Positions 27,758 through 36,347 of a DNA stretch of 64,000 bases are shown here, piece by piece. Where the stretch lies: positions 28,354 through 92,353 of the forward strand of contig NZ_FPAU01000010.1 in the NCBI RefSeq assembly GCF_900116535.1. The letters run 5' to 3'. The translations under genes and the position numbers were made by a program. The stretch's first letter is position 1; each line of letters starts with the position of its first letter. This stretch comes from Kosakonia arachidis (GTDB taxonomy: Bacteria; Pseudomonadota; Gammaproteobacteria; Enterobacterales; Enterobacteriaceae). A model generated the notes under the pieces. That model was not told where the DNA came from, did not search any database, and was given only the letters and a program-made list of their open reading frames with translations.

Positions 27758-29119
27758 ATGTTTGATAATTTAACCGATCGTTTGTCGCGCACACTGCGCA
27801 ATATCAGTGGCCGTGGACGCCTCACTGAAGACAACATCAAAGATACCCTGCGCGAAGTGCGCATGGCATTGCTGGAAGCGGACGTTGCGCTGCCGGTAGT
27901 GCGTGATTTTATCAACCGTGTAAAAGAGAAAGCGGTTGGTCATGAAGTCAATAAGAGCCTGACGCCGGGTCAGGAGTTCGTCAAAATCGTGCGTAATGAA
28001 CTGGTTGCGGCGATGGGCGAAGAAAACCAGAGCCTGAACCTCGCCGCGCAACCGCCGGCGGTGGTGCTGATGGCGGGTTTACAGGGGGCCGGTAAAACAA
28101 CCAGCGTCGGTAAGCTTGGTAAATTCCTGCGCGAAAAGCACAAGAAAAAAGTCATGGTCGTTTCGGCGGACGTTTATCGCCCGGCGGCGATCAAACAGCT
28201 GGAAACCCTGGCGCAGCAGGTCGAGGTGGATTTCTTCCCCTCTGACGCCGCGCAAAAGCCGGTCGATATCGTTAACGCGGCGCTGAAAGAAGCGAAGCTG
28301 AAGTTTTACGACGTGTTGCTGGTGGATACCGCCGGTCGTCTGCACGTTGATGAAGCGATGATGGACGAAATCAAACAGGTTCATGCCGCGATTAACCCGG
28401 TGGAAACGCTGTTTGTTGTCGATGCCATGACCGGTCAGGATGCGGCGAACACGGCGAAAGCCTTTAATGAAGCGCTGCCGCTTACCGGTGTCGTGCTGAC
28501 CAAAGTGGACGGCGACGCCCGCGGCGGTGCGGCGCTGTCGATTCGTCATATCACCGGCAAACCGATCAAGTTCCTTGGCGTCGGCGAGAAAACCGAAGCG
28601 CTGGAGCCGTTCCATCCGGATCGTATCGCCTCGCGTATTCTTGGTATGGGCGATGTGTTGTCGCTTATCGAAGATATCGAGAGCAAGGTTGACCGCGCAC
28701 AGGCTGAGAAGCTGGCGAATAAACTGAAAAAAGGCGACGGTTTCGATCTGACCGATTTCCTTGAGCAGTTGCGCCAGATGAAAAACATGGGCGGCATGGC
28801 AAGCCTGATGGGCAAGCTGCCGGGCATGGGTCAGATCCCGGATAACGTGAAAGCGCAGATGGATGACAAAGTGCTGGTGCGTATGGAGGCGATTATCAAC
28901 TCGATGACGCTGAAAGAGCGCGCCAACCCGGACATTATCAAAGGTTCCCGTAAACGCCGCATTGCCGCCGGTTGCGGTATGCAGGTGCAGGATGTAAACC
29001 GTCTGCTCAAACAGTTCGACGACATGCAACGCATGATGAAGAAGATGAAGAAGGGCGGGATGGCGAAGATGATGCGCGGCATGAAGGGTATGATGCCGCC
29101 TGGTTTCCCTGGGCGCTAA
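27758..29119 (+). CDS. ffh: signal recognition particle protein Ffh
   Basis: The 453-residue GTPase has the N domain (MFDNLTDRLSRTLRNISGRG), the G domain with GLQGAGKTT (~residue 107), DTAGR and TKVDGDARGG, and the methionine-rich M domain with MKNMGGMASLMGKLPGMGQ and RRIAAGCGMQVQDVNRLLKQF that bind signal peptides and 4.5S RNA. It targets nascent membrane proteins to FtsY and SecYEG. ATG 27758 is the family start; the open frame upstream is not used. Confidence 0.99.
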   Translation: MFDNLTDRLSRTLRNISGRGRLTEDNIKDTLREVRMALLEADVALPVVRDFINRVKEKAVGHEVNKSLTPGQEFVKIVRNELVAAMGEENQSLNLAAQPPAVVLMAGLQGAGKTTSVGKLGKFLREKHKKKVMVVSADVYRPAAIKQLETLAQQVEVDFFPSDAAQKPVDIVNAALKEAKLKFYDVLLVDTAGRLHVDEAMMDEIKQVHAAINPVETLFVVDAMTGQDAANTAKAFNEALPLTGVVLTKVDGDARGGAALSIRHITGKPIKFLGVGEKTEALEPFHPDRIASRILGMGDVLSLIEDIESKVDRAQAEKLANKLKKGDGFDLTDFLEQLRQMKNMGGMASLMGKLPGMGQIPDNVKAQMDDKVLVRMEAIINSMTLKERANPDIIKGSRKRRIAAGCGMQVQDVNRLLKQFDDMQRMMKKMKKGGMAKMMRGMKGMMPPGFPGR

Positions 29120-29268
29120 TAAACGGCCTGGCTTTTTTGCCATTTTGATGCCGGGGTGTGCTCAAAATGCTCACGTACTGCGTGTACGCTCCGTTGACTA
29201 TGCGCACGTCGGCACCAAACTGACGACAATGCCGACGGCCTCACACCTCACAGATTCGCACGTGTCGA

Positions 29269-29296
29269 TTGCTTTTTAGCAAAAAATGAGTAAAAT
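29269..29296 (+). promoter_or_regulatory. probable promoter of the rpsP operon
   Basis: TTGCTT (29269-29274) and TAAAAT (29291-29296) lie 16 bases apart, just before the leader hairpin and about 75 bases before rpsP. Confidence 0.6.
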
Positions 29297-29310
29297 TTTC
29301 GGGCTTTTAA

Positions 29311-29619
<309 letters not shown>

Positions 29620-29637
29620 TCTGTCACGGTGGTCATG

Positions 29638-30186
29638 ATGAGCAAGCAACAAGCCGCAGTGGTCCCTGTCGAGCCAATTGTTGTCGGCAAGCTGGGATCT
29701 TCTTACGGAATTCGTGGTTGGCTCAGAGTGTTTTCTTCCACTGAAGACGCCGAAAGCATTTTTGACTATCAGCCCTGGTTTATCCAGAAGGCGGGTCAGT
29801 GGCAGAGCATTGAGCTGGAAAGCTGGCGCTACCACAATCAGGACATCGTCATCAAACTGAAAGGTATTGATGACAGAGATGCAGCGAATCTGATGACGAA
29901 TTGCGAAATCGTCGTGGATTCCTCGCAGTTGCCGGAACTGGAAGAGGGTGACTACTACTGGAAAGACCTGATGGGTTGCCAGGTAGTGACTACTGAAGGT
30001 TACAGCCTTGGTAAAGTCGTCGATATGATGGAAACCGGGTCTAATGACGTTCTCGTCATCAAGGCAAACCTGAAAGATGCATTTGGTATCAAGGAGCGGT
30101 TGGTTCCGTTCCTCAATGGGCAGGTTATCAAGAAAGTCGATCTCGCTACTCAAACCATTGAAGTAGATTGGGATCCTGGTTTTTAA
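29638..30186 (+). CDS. rimM: 16S rRNA processing protein RimM
   Basis: The 182-residue protein helps mature the 30S head and binds uS19. It has the N-terminal RimM domain ([20 protein letters not shown]) and the C-terminal PRC-barrel ([22 protein letters not shown]). ATG 29638 (MSKQQAAVV) matches the family; two codons upstream are also ATG/GTG but less likely. Length equals the E. coli protein. Confidence 0.98.
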   Translation: MSKQQAAVVPVEPIVVGKLGSSYGIRGWLRVFSSTEDAESIFDYQPWFIQKAGQWQSIELESWRYHNQDIVIKLKGIDDRDAANLMTNCEIVVDSSQLPELEEGDYYWKDLMGCQVVTTEGYSLGKVVDMMETGSNDVLVIKANLKDAFGIKERLVPFLNGQVIKKVDLATQTIEVDWDPGF

Positions 30187-30216
30187 ACCTCCGGATATAC
30201 GGTAAAAGACGGCGCT

Positions 30217-30984
30217 ATGTGGATTGGCATAATTAGCCTGTTTCCTGAAATGTTCCGCGCGATTACCGACTACGGGGTAACTGGCCGGGCAGTAAAAAAT
30301 GGCCTGCTGAGCATCCAGAGCTGGAGTCCGCGTGATTTCGCTCATGACCGGCACCGTACCGTGGACGATCGTCCTTACGGCGGCGGACCGGGGATGTTAA
30401 TGATGGTGAACCCGTTGCGGGACGCCATTCATACAGCAAAAGCCGCGGCGGGCGAAGGCGCCAAAGTGATTTATCTGTCGCCTCAGGGACGCAAGCTTGA
30501 TCAAGCAGGCGTTAGCGAGTTGGCTACCAATCAGAAGTTGATTCTGGTGTGTGGTCGCTACGAAGGGATAGATGAGCGCGTAATTCAAACCGAGATTGAC
30601 GAAGAATGGTCTATCGGCGATTACGTTCTCAGCGGTGGTGAGTTACCAGCAATGACGCTGATTGACTCGGTTTCCCGGTTTATTCCGGGGGTACTGGGGC
30701 ACGAAGCATCGGCAACGGAAGATTCCTTTGCTGACGGGTTGCTGGATTGTCCTCACTACACCCGACCTGAAGTGTTAGAAGGAATGGAAGTACCGGCGGT
30801 TTTACTGTCGGGAAACCATGCTGAGATACGTCGCTGGCGTTTGAAGCAGTCGCTGGGCCGAACCTGGCTTAGAAGACCTGAACTTCTGGAAAACCTGGCT
30901 CTGACTGAAGAGCAAGCAAGGTTGCTGGCGGAGTTCCGACGAGAACACGCGCAACAGCAACACAAACATGATGGGCAGGTGTAA
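30217..30984 (+). CDS. trmD: tRNA (guanine-N1-)-methyltransferase TrmD
   Basis: The 255-residue SPOUT enzyme makes m1G37 in tRNA using S-adenosylmethionine. The trefoil knot is visible as [21 protein letters not shown] and [15 protein letters not shown]. The catalytic Asp and the tRNA-binding C-terminal domain ([20 protein letters not shown]) are intact. It prevents +1 frameshifting at proline codons. Confidence 0.99.
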   Translation: MWIGIISLFPEMFRAITDYGVTGRAVKNGLLSIQSWSPRDFAHDRHRTVDDRPYGGGPGMLMMVNPLRDAIHTAKAAAGEGAKVIYLSPQGRKLDQAGVSELATNQKLILVCGRYEGIDERVIQTEIDEEWSIGDYVLSGGELPAMTLIDSVSRFIPGVLGHEASATEDSFADGLLDCPHYTRPEVLEGMEVPAVLLSGNHAEIRRWRLKQSLGRTWLRRPELLENLALTEEQARLLAEFRREHAQQQHKHDGQV

Positions 30985-31024
30985 TACACCCCCGAATATC
31001 AGTTTACCCAGGATAAGAGATTAA

Positions 31025-31375
<351 letters not shown>

Positions 31376-31413
31376 TAAAACGCACGCGCTACATCCAAAG
31401 CGTGTTATAGAAC

Positions 31414-31446
31414 AAGGGGTTAGCGTAATGCTAACCCCTTTTTTAT
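31414..31446 (+). terminator. terminator of the rpsP operon
   Basis: AAGGGGTTAGC and GCTAACCCCTT form an 11-base stem followed by TTTTTT. It also shields the core operon from the adjacent prophage. Confidence 0.92.
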
Positions 31447-31451
31447 TGGCG

Positions 31452-31470
31452 ATGGCGGCAGAATGGCGGC
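31452..31470. other. candidate prophage attachment repeat, left copy
   Basis: ATGGCGGCAGAATGGCGGC here matches 50886-50904 (ATGGCGGCAAAATGGCGGC) at 18 of 19 positions, same orientation, and the two copies bracket exactly the P2-like gene set. The left copy lies just behind the rplS terminator. The repeat contains a short internal duplication, so chance similarity is possible. Confidence 0.45.
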
Positions 31471-31531
31471 AGCGAATCGCCACGGCGACAGGCGAAAAAA
31501 AAGCCTGCTGGCGCAGGCTGAGGGAAAGCAA

Positions 31532-31723
31532 TTATCGTGTTGAATGGGGAGAGGCTTCTGTCGCCGGTGGCCGGACAATGTAACGCGCCAGCGACTCGTG
31601 GGTGACAAATGTGCAGCCACACTGGATGTTCTGACACTGATGGTAGCGCTCTTTGGTTTCGGAACTCAGGTAGCGGCTTGAGCGCGCATGCGCCGCTTGC
31701 TGGCATACCGGGCAATGCATCAT
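31532..31723 (-). CDS. ogr: Ogr/Delta-type late transcription activator
   Basis: The 63-residue zinc finger protein starts MMHCPVCQQAAHARSSRYLS and has the Ogr pattern CPVC...CQNIQCGCTF, whose four cysteines bind zinc. Ogr contacts RNA polymerase alpha and activates late promoters bearing TGT-N12-ACA boxes; matching sites precede X, V and FI here. Of two adjacent ATGs the first (31723), behind GGGAG, is used. A long perfect palindrome lies just upstream. Confidence 0.9.
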   Translation of the reverse strand: MMHCPVCQQAAHARSSRYLSSETKERYHQCQNIQCGCTFVTHESLARYIVRPPATEASPHSTR

Positions 31724-31758
31724 GGTGGGTTCTCCCTCGTTAACATGCTGCAATAATA

Positions 31759-31790
31759 AACCATTAACTTGCAAATGCAAGTTAATGGTT
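31759..31790. promoter_or_regulatory. 32-bp palindrome upstream of ogr
   Basis: Fifteen-base perfect arms (AACCATTAACTTGCA and its complement) surround a two-base centre. The core TTGCAAATGCAA recurs near the early control region (ATCGCAAATGCGAT at 48967-48980, TTTGCAAAAGCAAA at 48508-48521) and inside the repressor gene (49222-49236). In phage 186 the repressor also shuts off the late activator gene, so this is a strong candidate repressor operator for ogr. Confidence 0.6.
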
Positions 31791-31802
31791 GCATTTGACG
31801 TT

Positions 31803-32963
31803 TCAGACGCTGGATTCCTCCATTTCATACTCCACGTTTCGGATGTCGGCTTCCAGATCCAGTTTTGTAATAAAGCCTTTTTGATCAATGCCATGAGTTA
31901 ATTTCTTGATCACCCAGGGCGTTTTATTGATCACATCCTTAAAGCCTGATAACCGGATGGGCGTTTCCGGCGCGATGTCGGCCCGTCCTTGTGCGAGAGT
32001 CAGGCTAAATATTGCGGCATTTCTCTGACGTTGTAGCCATTCCGCTTCTGCTGCGCGGATGGCTTCATCTTTGGAGGCGAACATGTTTTGCAGGATGCTG
32101 ACATTCTCTATTGAACCGGCGAGGTAATCCGTTGACGCTTGCTGTGTGCCGGCACTTTTGCGCGTCAGTTTTACCTGTTTAACCTGCTTCTGAGGCGTTT
32201 TAGTATCCTGCCAGCGCGCAATGATACTGCCGTACGTCGTACGATCGGTTAAATCAAACGTGTGAGAATCGCCATCGCTACGGCTGATAGTCACGGTGGA
32301 TACGGCCTTACCGCCCCGTACGCATTTACCCGGCACAAGAAAAATCAGTACGCCCGATTTTACGGCGATTTCAGCGCCGTTGCGGATAGCCAGCCGAGTG
32401 AGAAACGCGATGTCGCTCTCTTTGGACTGGTCGATATGTGCAATCTTAATACCGGCCAGTTCCGGCGAGACGCTGGCGCTCAGCGAATTGCGCCAGGCAA
32501 TATCTTTCACGATCTCACCAAGCGTTGTGTCATGCCATGACCGCTCTTTTGGGGTGTTCATATCATTGCGAAAATCGACGCTGCGCCCGGTAATCACTAG
32601 CTGATCCGGTGTGCCCCGGTGTGTGACCTGGTCGATAAAGAAACTTCCCATGTTGGTGAGCACCGAGCCTTGTCGACCAATCGAGACGTTAACCAGCGCG
32701 TTCCGTTCTGGCATTTCGATTTTGCCGTCGCTGTCATCCAGCGTCAGTATCAGCGTGTCGGCTTCAAAACCGCGGTTATCCGTGACCGTGAGCGCGACTA
32801 ATCGCGGAGCGAGCCTGGCGGTAATGTCTTTTTTTTCGTCTTTGCTGTTGCCGTTTTTTACCGCAGAGGCGCTGCTGTTGCCACTGGCGGGTTTTTGGTT
32901 CAGCTCCAGCTTAAACGCCGGGGCGTCTCCCCGCGTCAGATCGTTATCGAGAGCGTCAATCAT
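31803..32963 (-). CDS. D: P2 gpD-like baseplate hub / late control protein
   Basis: The 386-residue protein is the gpD hub, equivalent to T4 gp27, on which the tail tube and the gpV spike are mounted. P2-type features include GDAPAFKLELNQKP near the start, LTVTDNRGFEADTLILTLDD, and the C-terminal LSGFKDVINKTPWVIKKLTHGIDQKGF. It overlaps U by four bases. Confidence 0.92.
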   Translation of the reverse strand: MIDALDNDLTRGDAPAFKLELNQKPASGNSSASAVKNGNSKDEKKDITARLAPRLVALTVTDNRGFEADTLILTLDDSDGKIEMPERNALVNVSIGRQGSVLTNMGSFFIDQVTHRGTPDQLVITGRSVDFRNDMNTPKERSWHDTTLGEIVKDIAWRNSLSASVSPELAGIKIAHIDQSKESDIAFLTRLAIRNGAEIAVKSGVLIFLVPGKCVRGGKAVSTVTISRSDGDSHTFDLTDRTTYGSIIARWQDTKTPQKQVKQVKLTRKSAGTQQASTDYLAGSIENVSILQNMFASKDEAIRAAEAEWLQRQRNAAIFSLTLAQGRADIAPETPIRLSGFKDVINKTPWVIKKLTHGIDQKGFITKLDLEADIRNVEYEMEESSV

Positions 32964-33421
32964 CCGAGACTCCCCAGCATTTTGGTGGCATCGTTGAGCA
33001 GTTTGCTGCCTTTCGTATACATATCTTCTGCTATGGAGAGCAGCGACTCGTCGACCCGGGTCAAATTCAGTGTGAAACTGATCTTACGCGGCGAGCCGTC
33101 GCTATAAAATTCGGAGCCGTTCTCTTTGACGCCGCTTATAACATACACACCGTAAATCATTCCCGTGCCGTCGATAAGCGGCCATTTTCCGCCCTGTTCA
33201 GCCATCAGGCGCAAGGCTGCCAGCGACAGCACGCCGCCAGTCAGCTCCGGGTAGAGCGCGCCGGTTATTTCGAGGGTATCTTCGCCTGGACCGATATACT
33301 GATACGCCGCGCGTTTACCAACACGCGCGTTGCTGCTCCAGGTAAATGTAGAGGTGCGGCTCAGGTTCTGGAATGGCAGCGTTTGCCGCATAAAGACAAA
33401 AAGTCCCAGCGCCAGCATCAT
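32960..33421 (-). CDS. U: P2 gpU-like tail protein
   Basis: The 153-residue product matches gpU (MMLALGLFVFMRQTLPFQ, ALYPELTGGVLSL, LIDGTGMIYGVYVISGV). gpU is a structural or tail-end protein needed for tail assembly, possibly at the terminator end. It lies three bases behind T and overlaps D. Confidence 0.92.
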   Translation of the reverse strand: MMLALGLFVFMRQTLPFQNLSRTSTFTWSSNARVGKRAAYQYIGPGEDTLEITGALYPELTGGVLSLAALRLMAEQGGKWPLIDGTGMIYGVYVISGVKENGSEFYSDGSPRKISFTLNLTRVDESLLSIAEDMYTKGSKLLNDATKMLGSLG

Positions 33422-33423
33422 AA

Positions 33424-35328
33424 TTAAAACCCTCCTGATGGATTGAATTGCGAAAGGGTACTGTTGCGTTTATTTGCCGCGTCCTGACGGAACAGATCCT
33501 GCAGGTAGCGCTCGTTGTTGCTACCGGGGGCGATATCGCCTTGTAACGTGACGTTATATTCCGTTTTGCTCTGGTCGACATACGAATTACCGCCAGCGGG
33601 TTTGGCTGCCTGGTAATTGTTAAAACCCGGCATTGTGCTGGTTGGCTGAATGTAGCTCTGGCTAGCGCTGGCGTCTGTCGGTGGTTTCGGTACCTCAAGC
33701 ACCGGTTTTTTGTCGATAATCCCGAGCTTTTCCAGTACCCAGCTCAGGCTGCTGCCCAATATTTTTACGCCCTCAATCACCAGCGCGATGGAGCCAGAGA
33801 GCATCTGGCCGAAATAGAAACCCGCTTTTGCGCACTGGTTCAGCGTTTCCTGGCTGGCCTGCACCGGCGTAATCAGATCGCTGAACAGCTGTTTGATGTT
33901 CTGCAAGCCGTTGCCGATGAGATCAAACAGCGGTTGTAGCGGCGCAAATAGCCCGGCAAGCGGGGCGAACGCGGCGCTAATCCCGGCCATTACGCCACCA
34001 AAGAAGGCGCTAATCGGTTCCCAGTAGGTGTAGATGGCCAGCGCGGCGGCGGCAACAAGGGTAATTACGCCGACAATCGGTAGCGTGAGCGAACCAAGCA
34101 CCGCCATAATCCCGCCGCAGACGGTAGTAAAGACGCTGCCAAAAGTCGTCGCGATGGTGATCAGCGTACTGATGCCCGTAAAGACCGGCGCGATAACACC
34201 CGCCACCGTGCCAATCGCCCCGGCGACGCCGACCACGGCAGTGGCAATCAGACCGAAGGTTTGCACCAGGCCCTGGTTGTTCTGCACCCACTGTTGCAGT
34301 TGCCCCAGATACTGGGTGGCGGTTTGTACCAGTTGGCGCAGGGAGGATTCTTGCGTACTGAAAATATCCACGCTTAGCGACTGATAAACACTTTGCAGCG
34401 CCTGTAAATCGGTACCGAGATTGCCAACCTGTGCACTTAGCGCACTTGGCGTACTTACCGCACTTGGCGCACTTACCGCACTTGGCGTACTTACCGAACT
34501 TGGCGTACTTAGCGCACTTTGCGCACTTTGCGCACTTAGCGCACCTGGCGCACCTGGCGCACTTGACGTACTTAGCGCACTTACCGAACTTGGCGTACTT
34601 AGTGCACCTGGCGCACTTACCGCACTTGGCGTACTTACCGTATTTGCCGCGATACTCACTTCGCTGCCAGGTTGTACCGGTGCGTTGTTTTTCAGCGATT
34701 GTTCATAGCCTGGCTGCAGCAGTTTTTTGCCAATGTTGAAGCCAGAAGTGGCGACGGACATCCCGATGTTGCCCACCGCAGAGATTTTCCCGGCAATGCC
34801 CTGAATCGTTTGCTGGCCCGCCTGGATTTTTTCCGCGCGTTTTTGCCGGTTCTCCTGCTTCAGCGCCTGCTGTTGTGTGATGAGCTGTGCGCGATGATCG
34901 TTGATCTGGCTTTGCAGTTGCAGTTTCGCCGCGGTCGGCGCGTTTGGTTCAACACCTGCGCGCAGCAGCGTTAACCGGTGGTCGATCACCGCTCCGCGCG
35001 TCGTTTCGTGCTGTTGCTGAAGCGTGGTTACACGCTCCTGCGTGAAGTTAAGAATGCTGGCGTGGCTGCGCGTCGGCGGACCTTGCTCCGTCAGCTTTTG
35101 CGCGCGCAACTGCACGGTTTGCAGGCGCAGGCTGAGTGTCGAAAGGGATTTTTCGGCCTGCGTTAAACCCTCAACCTGGGCGAGCTGGTTGTACAGCCCG
35201 CTCAGATTTTTCTCCGTCTCTTTGATCCCGGCAGCAAGCGAAGCATTCGCCGTTTGCAGGTTTTTAAACGGGCGCGTCGCCTGGTCAACAGCCGTGAGCA
35301 GTGCGTCAATATTTGTGCTGTTACTCAT
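33424..35328 (-). CDS. T: P2 gpT-like tail tape measure protein with tandem repeats
   Basis: The 634-residue tape measure sets tail length. It has an N-terminal coiled-coil part (to ~200), an inserted Ser/Ala/Pro/Leu/Val repeat (residues ~227-299, three-residue periodicity), a long hydrophobic stretch (~360-480, with alanine/glycine-rich membrane-like segments) and a C-terminal part ending STLSQFNPSGGF. P2 gpT is about 815 residues as I recall, so this tail should be shorter if length scales. The repeat is encoded by 9-bp units at 34431-34648. Confidence 0.9.
   Translation of the reverse strand: MSNSTNIDALLTAVDQATRPFKNLQTANASLAAGIKETEKNLSGLYNQLAQVEGLTQAEKSLSTLSLRLQTVQLRAQKLTEQGPPTRSHASILNFTQERVTTLQQQHETTRGAVIDHRLTLLRAGVEPNAPTAAKLQLQSQINDHRAQLITQQQALKQENRQKRAEKIQAGQQTIQGIAGKISAVGNIGMSVATSGFNIGKKLLQPGYEQSLKNNAPVQPGSEVSIAANTVSTPSAVSAPGALSTPSSVSALSTSSAPGAPGALSAQSAQSALSTPSSVSTPSAVSAPSAVSTPSALSAQVGNLGTDLQALQSVYQSLSVDIFSTQESSLRQLVQTATQYLGQLQQWVQNNQGLVQTFGLIATAVVGVAGAIGTVAGVIAPVFTGISTLITIATTFGSVFTTVCGGIMAVLGSLTLPIVGVITLVAAAALAIYTYWEPISAFFGGVMAGISAAFAPLAGLFAPLQPLFDLIGNGLQNIKQLFSDLITPVQASQETLNQCAKAGFYFGQMLSGSIALVIEGVKILGSSLSWVLEKLGIIDKKPVLEVPKPPTDASASQSYIQPTSTMPGFNNYQAAKPAGGNSYVDQSKTEYNVTLQGDIAPGSNNERYLQDLFRQDAANKRNSTLSQFNPSGGF
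34431..34648. repeat. 9-bp minisatellite inside the tape measure gene
   Basis: About 24 degenerate copies of a 9-bp unit (such as GCGCACTTG, GCGTACTTA) lie in frame, each coding three residues of the form Ser-(Ala/Thr/Ser)-(Pro/Leu/Val). Unit gain or loss keeps the frame and changes the protein by three residues. Confidence 0.85.
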
Positions 35329-35754
35329 GTGTATTTCCGCTTCGCTGAAGCGCTTTTTCGCGCCATGTGATGAGCTCGCTCAGACTCAGGGGATAGAGTT
35401 CTGACGGCGGCCAGTGAAAAATCACTGCGATATCCGCCATCAAATCGTCAACTGACAGGTTGGCCGGAAAATTTACTGTGCCGAAACCGGCGACAAAAAA
35501 CCGACCACCTTGCCAGCCAGCGCGACCATATCCACCAGATCCAACGCGGCGACTTCCTGTTCGGTCAGGGAAGGCGAGGTGATGCGCGGCAGTACTTTAA
35601 TCAGCGCATCCACTTCAGCATTCGCCACTGCCGCCAGGCTCAGACCGCGCAGAGTGCCGGCATTCGGTTTCATCAGGGTAACGGTGTTGATAAGCTGTTC
35701 GCCGCGTTTGATTGGCGTTTCCAGGGTAACGACGTTATCAGTTTCGTTGCTCAT
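35321..35754 (-). CDS. E': E+E' tail assembly chaperone by -1 frameshift
   Basis: The gene E frame contains T TTT TTG (35494-35500 read leftwards) seven codons before its stop. A -1 shift there enters a frame open to 35323. It gives a fusion of about 144 residues whose last part contains MADIAVIFHWPPSELYPL and SELITWREKAL. This is the P2 E+E' arrangement, in which both products assist tape-measure and tube assembly. The same E' part could also be made alone from ATG 35440 (39 aa). It overlaps the start of T by eight bases. Confidence 0.85.
35473..35754 (-). CDS. E: P2 gpE-like tail assembly protein
   Basis: The 93-residue product (MSNETDNVVTLETPIKRGEQ... AALDLVDMVALAGKVVGFLSPVSAQ) matches gpE, the unshifted product of the tail assembly chaperone pair. 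The stop at 35473 follows the slippery heptamer closely. It lies 60 bp downstream of FII on the same strand. Confidence 0.9.
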   Translation of the reverse strand: MSNETDNVVTLETPIKRGEQLINTVTLMKPNAGTLRGLSLAAVANAEVDALIKVLPRITSPSLTEQEVAALDLVDMVALAGKVVGFLSPVSAQ

Positions 35755-35816
35755 AAAATCCTCAAGATTGCGTTAGCGAAGGGAAATTCCGGCCAGCCAG
35801 GCTGACCGGGTAGGTC

Positions 35817-36335
35817 TTACAGGCCGATATTGCGGCGGTGCTGTTCGAGACGATCGACGCCGTTCACTTTTTCGATCATGTTAATGGTGTCGATTTCCAC
35901 CAGTTCCTTGCCATCCATCGTCAGTTTGAAATAGGTACAAACGACGGAGATTTTGGACTCGGTATCTTCGCCCGGCTTGTTCTCGCCGGTGTCGATCTCT
36001 TTCTGACGACCGCGCATCACTACTTCAACGGCGACTGTTTCACCGGTGTCATCACGCTGGTAGGAACCCGCAAAGCGGATCGGCACTGCATCGGCGCTGG
36101 TTGCGCCATACAGTTCCCAGATAGCCTCATCCGGGAAGCCGCCCAGCGACCACTCCATTGCCATGGCGTCGTCATCAAGACCCATATCAATCGGCGCGAT
36201 ACCGTTCATGCCTGCGCCACGGTAGTTCTCCAGCTTGCGGGTCAGTTTCGGCAGCGTGATGGATTTTGCGATCCCCTGATAGCTGTAGCCATTGAGGAAC
36301 ACGTTCATATATTTCAGTTTTCGCGGCATTGCCAT
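35817..36335 (-). CDS. FII: major tail tube protein FII
   Basis: The 172-residue protein starts MAMPRKLKYMNVFLNGYSYQG and matches P2 gpFII, which stacks in rings to form the inner tube driven through the target envelope. It is 12 bases behind FI, giving the usual sheath-tube pair. The frame is intact. Confidence 0.95.
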   Translation of the reverse strand: MAMPRKLKYMNVFLNGYSYQGIAKSITLPKLTRKLENYRGAGMNGIAPIDMGLDDDAMAMEWSLGGFPDEAIWELYGATSADAVPIRFAGSYQRDDTGETVAVEVVMRGRQKEIDTGENKPGEDTESKISVVCTYFKLTMDGKELVEIDTINMIEKVNGVDRLEQHRRNIGL

Positions 36336-36347
36336 TTATCAGGCTCC

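Noticed and set aside
28079..29143. Long leftward frame antisense to ffh
   Set aside because: It is His/Arg-rich shadow coding of a highly conserved GC-rich gene; ffh is certain on the other strand.
34421..34739. Repeat at 34431-34648 as CRISPR or separate gene
   Set aside because: Units are 9 bp without spacers and stay in the tape-measure frame; rightward frames there are periodic shadows.
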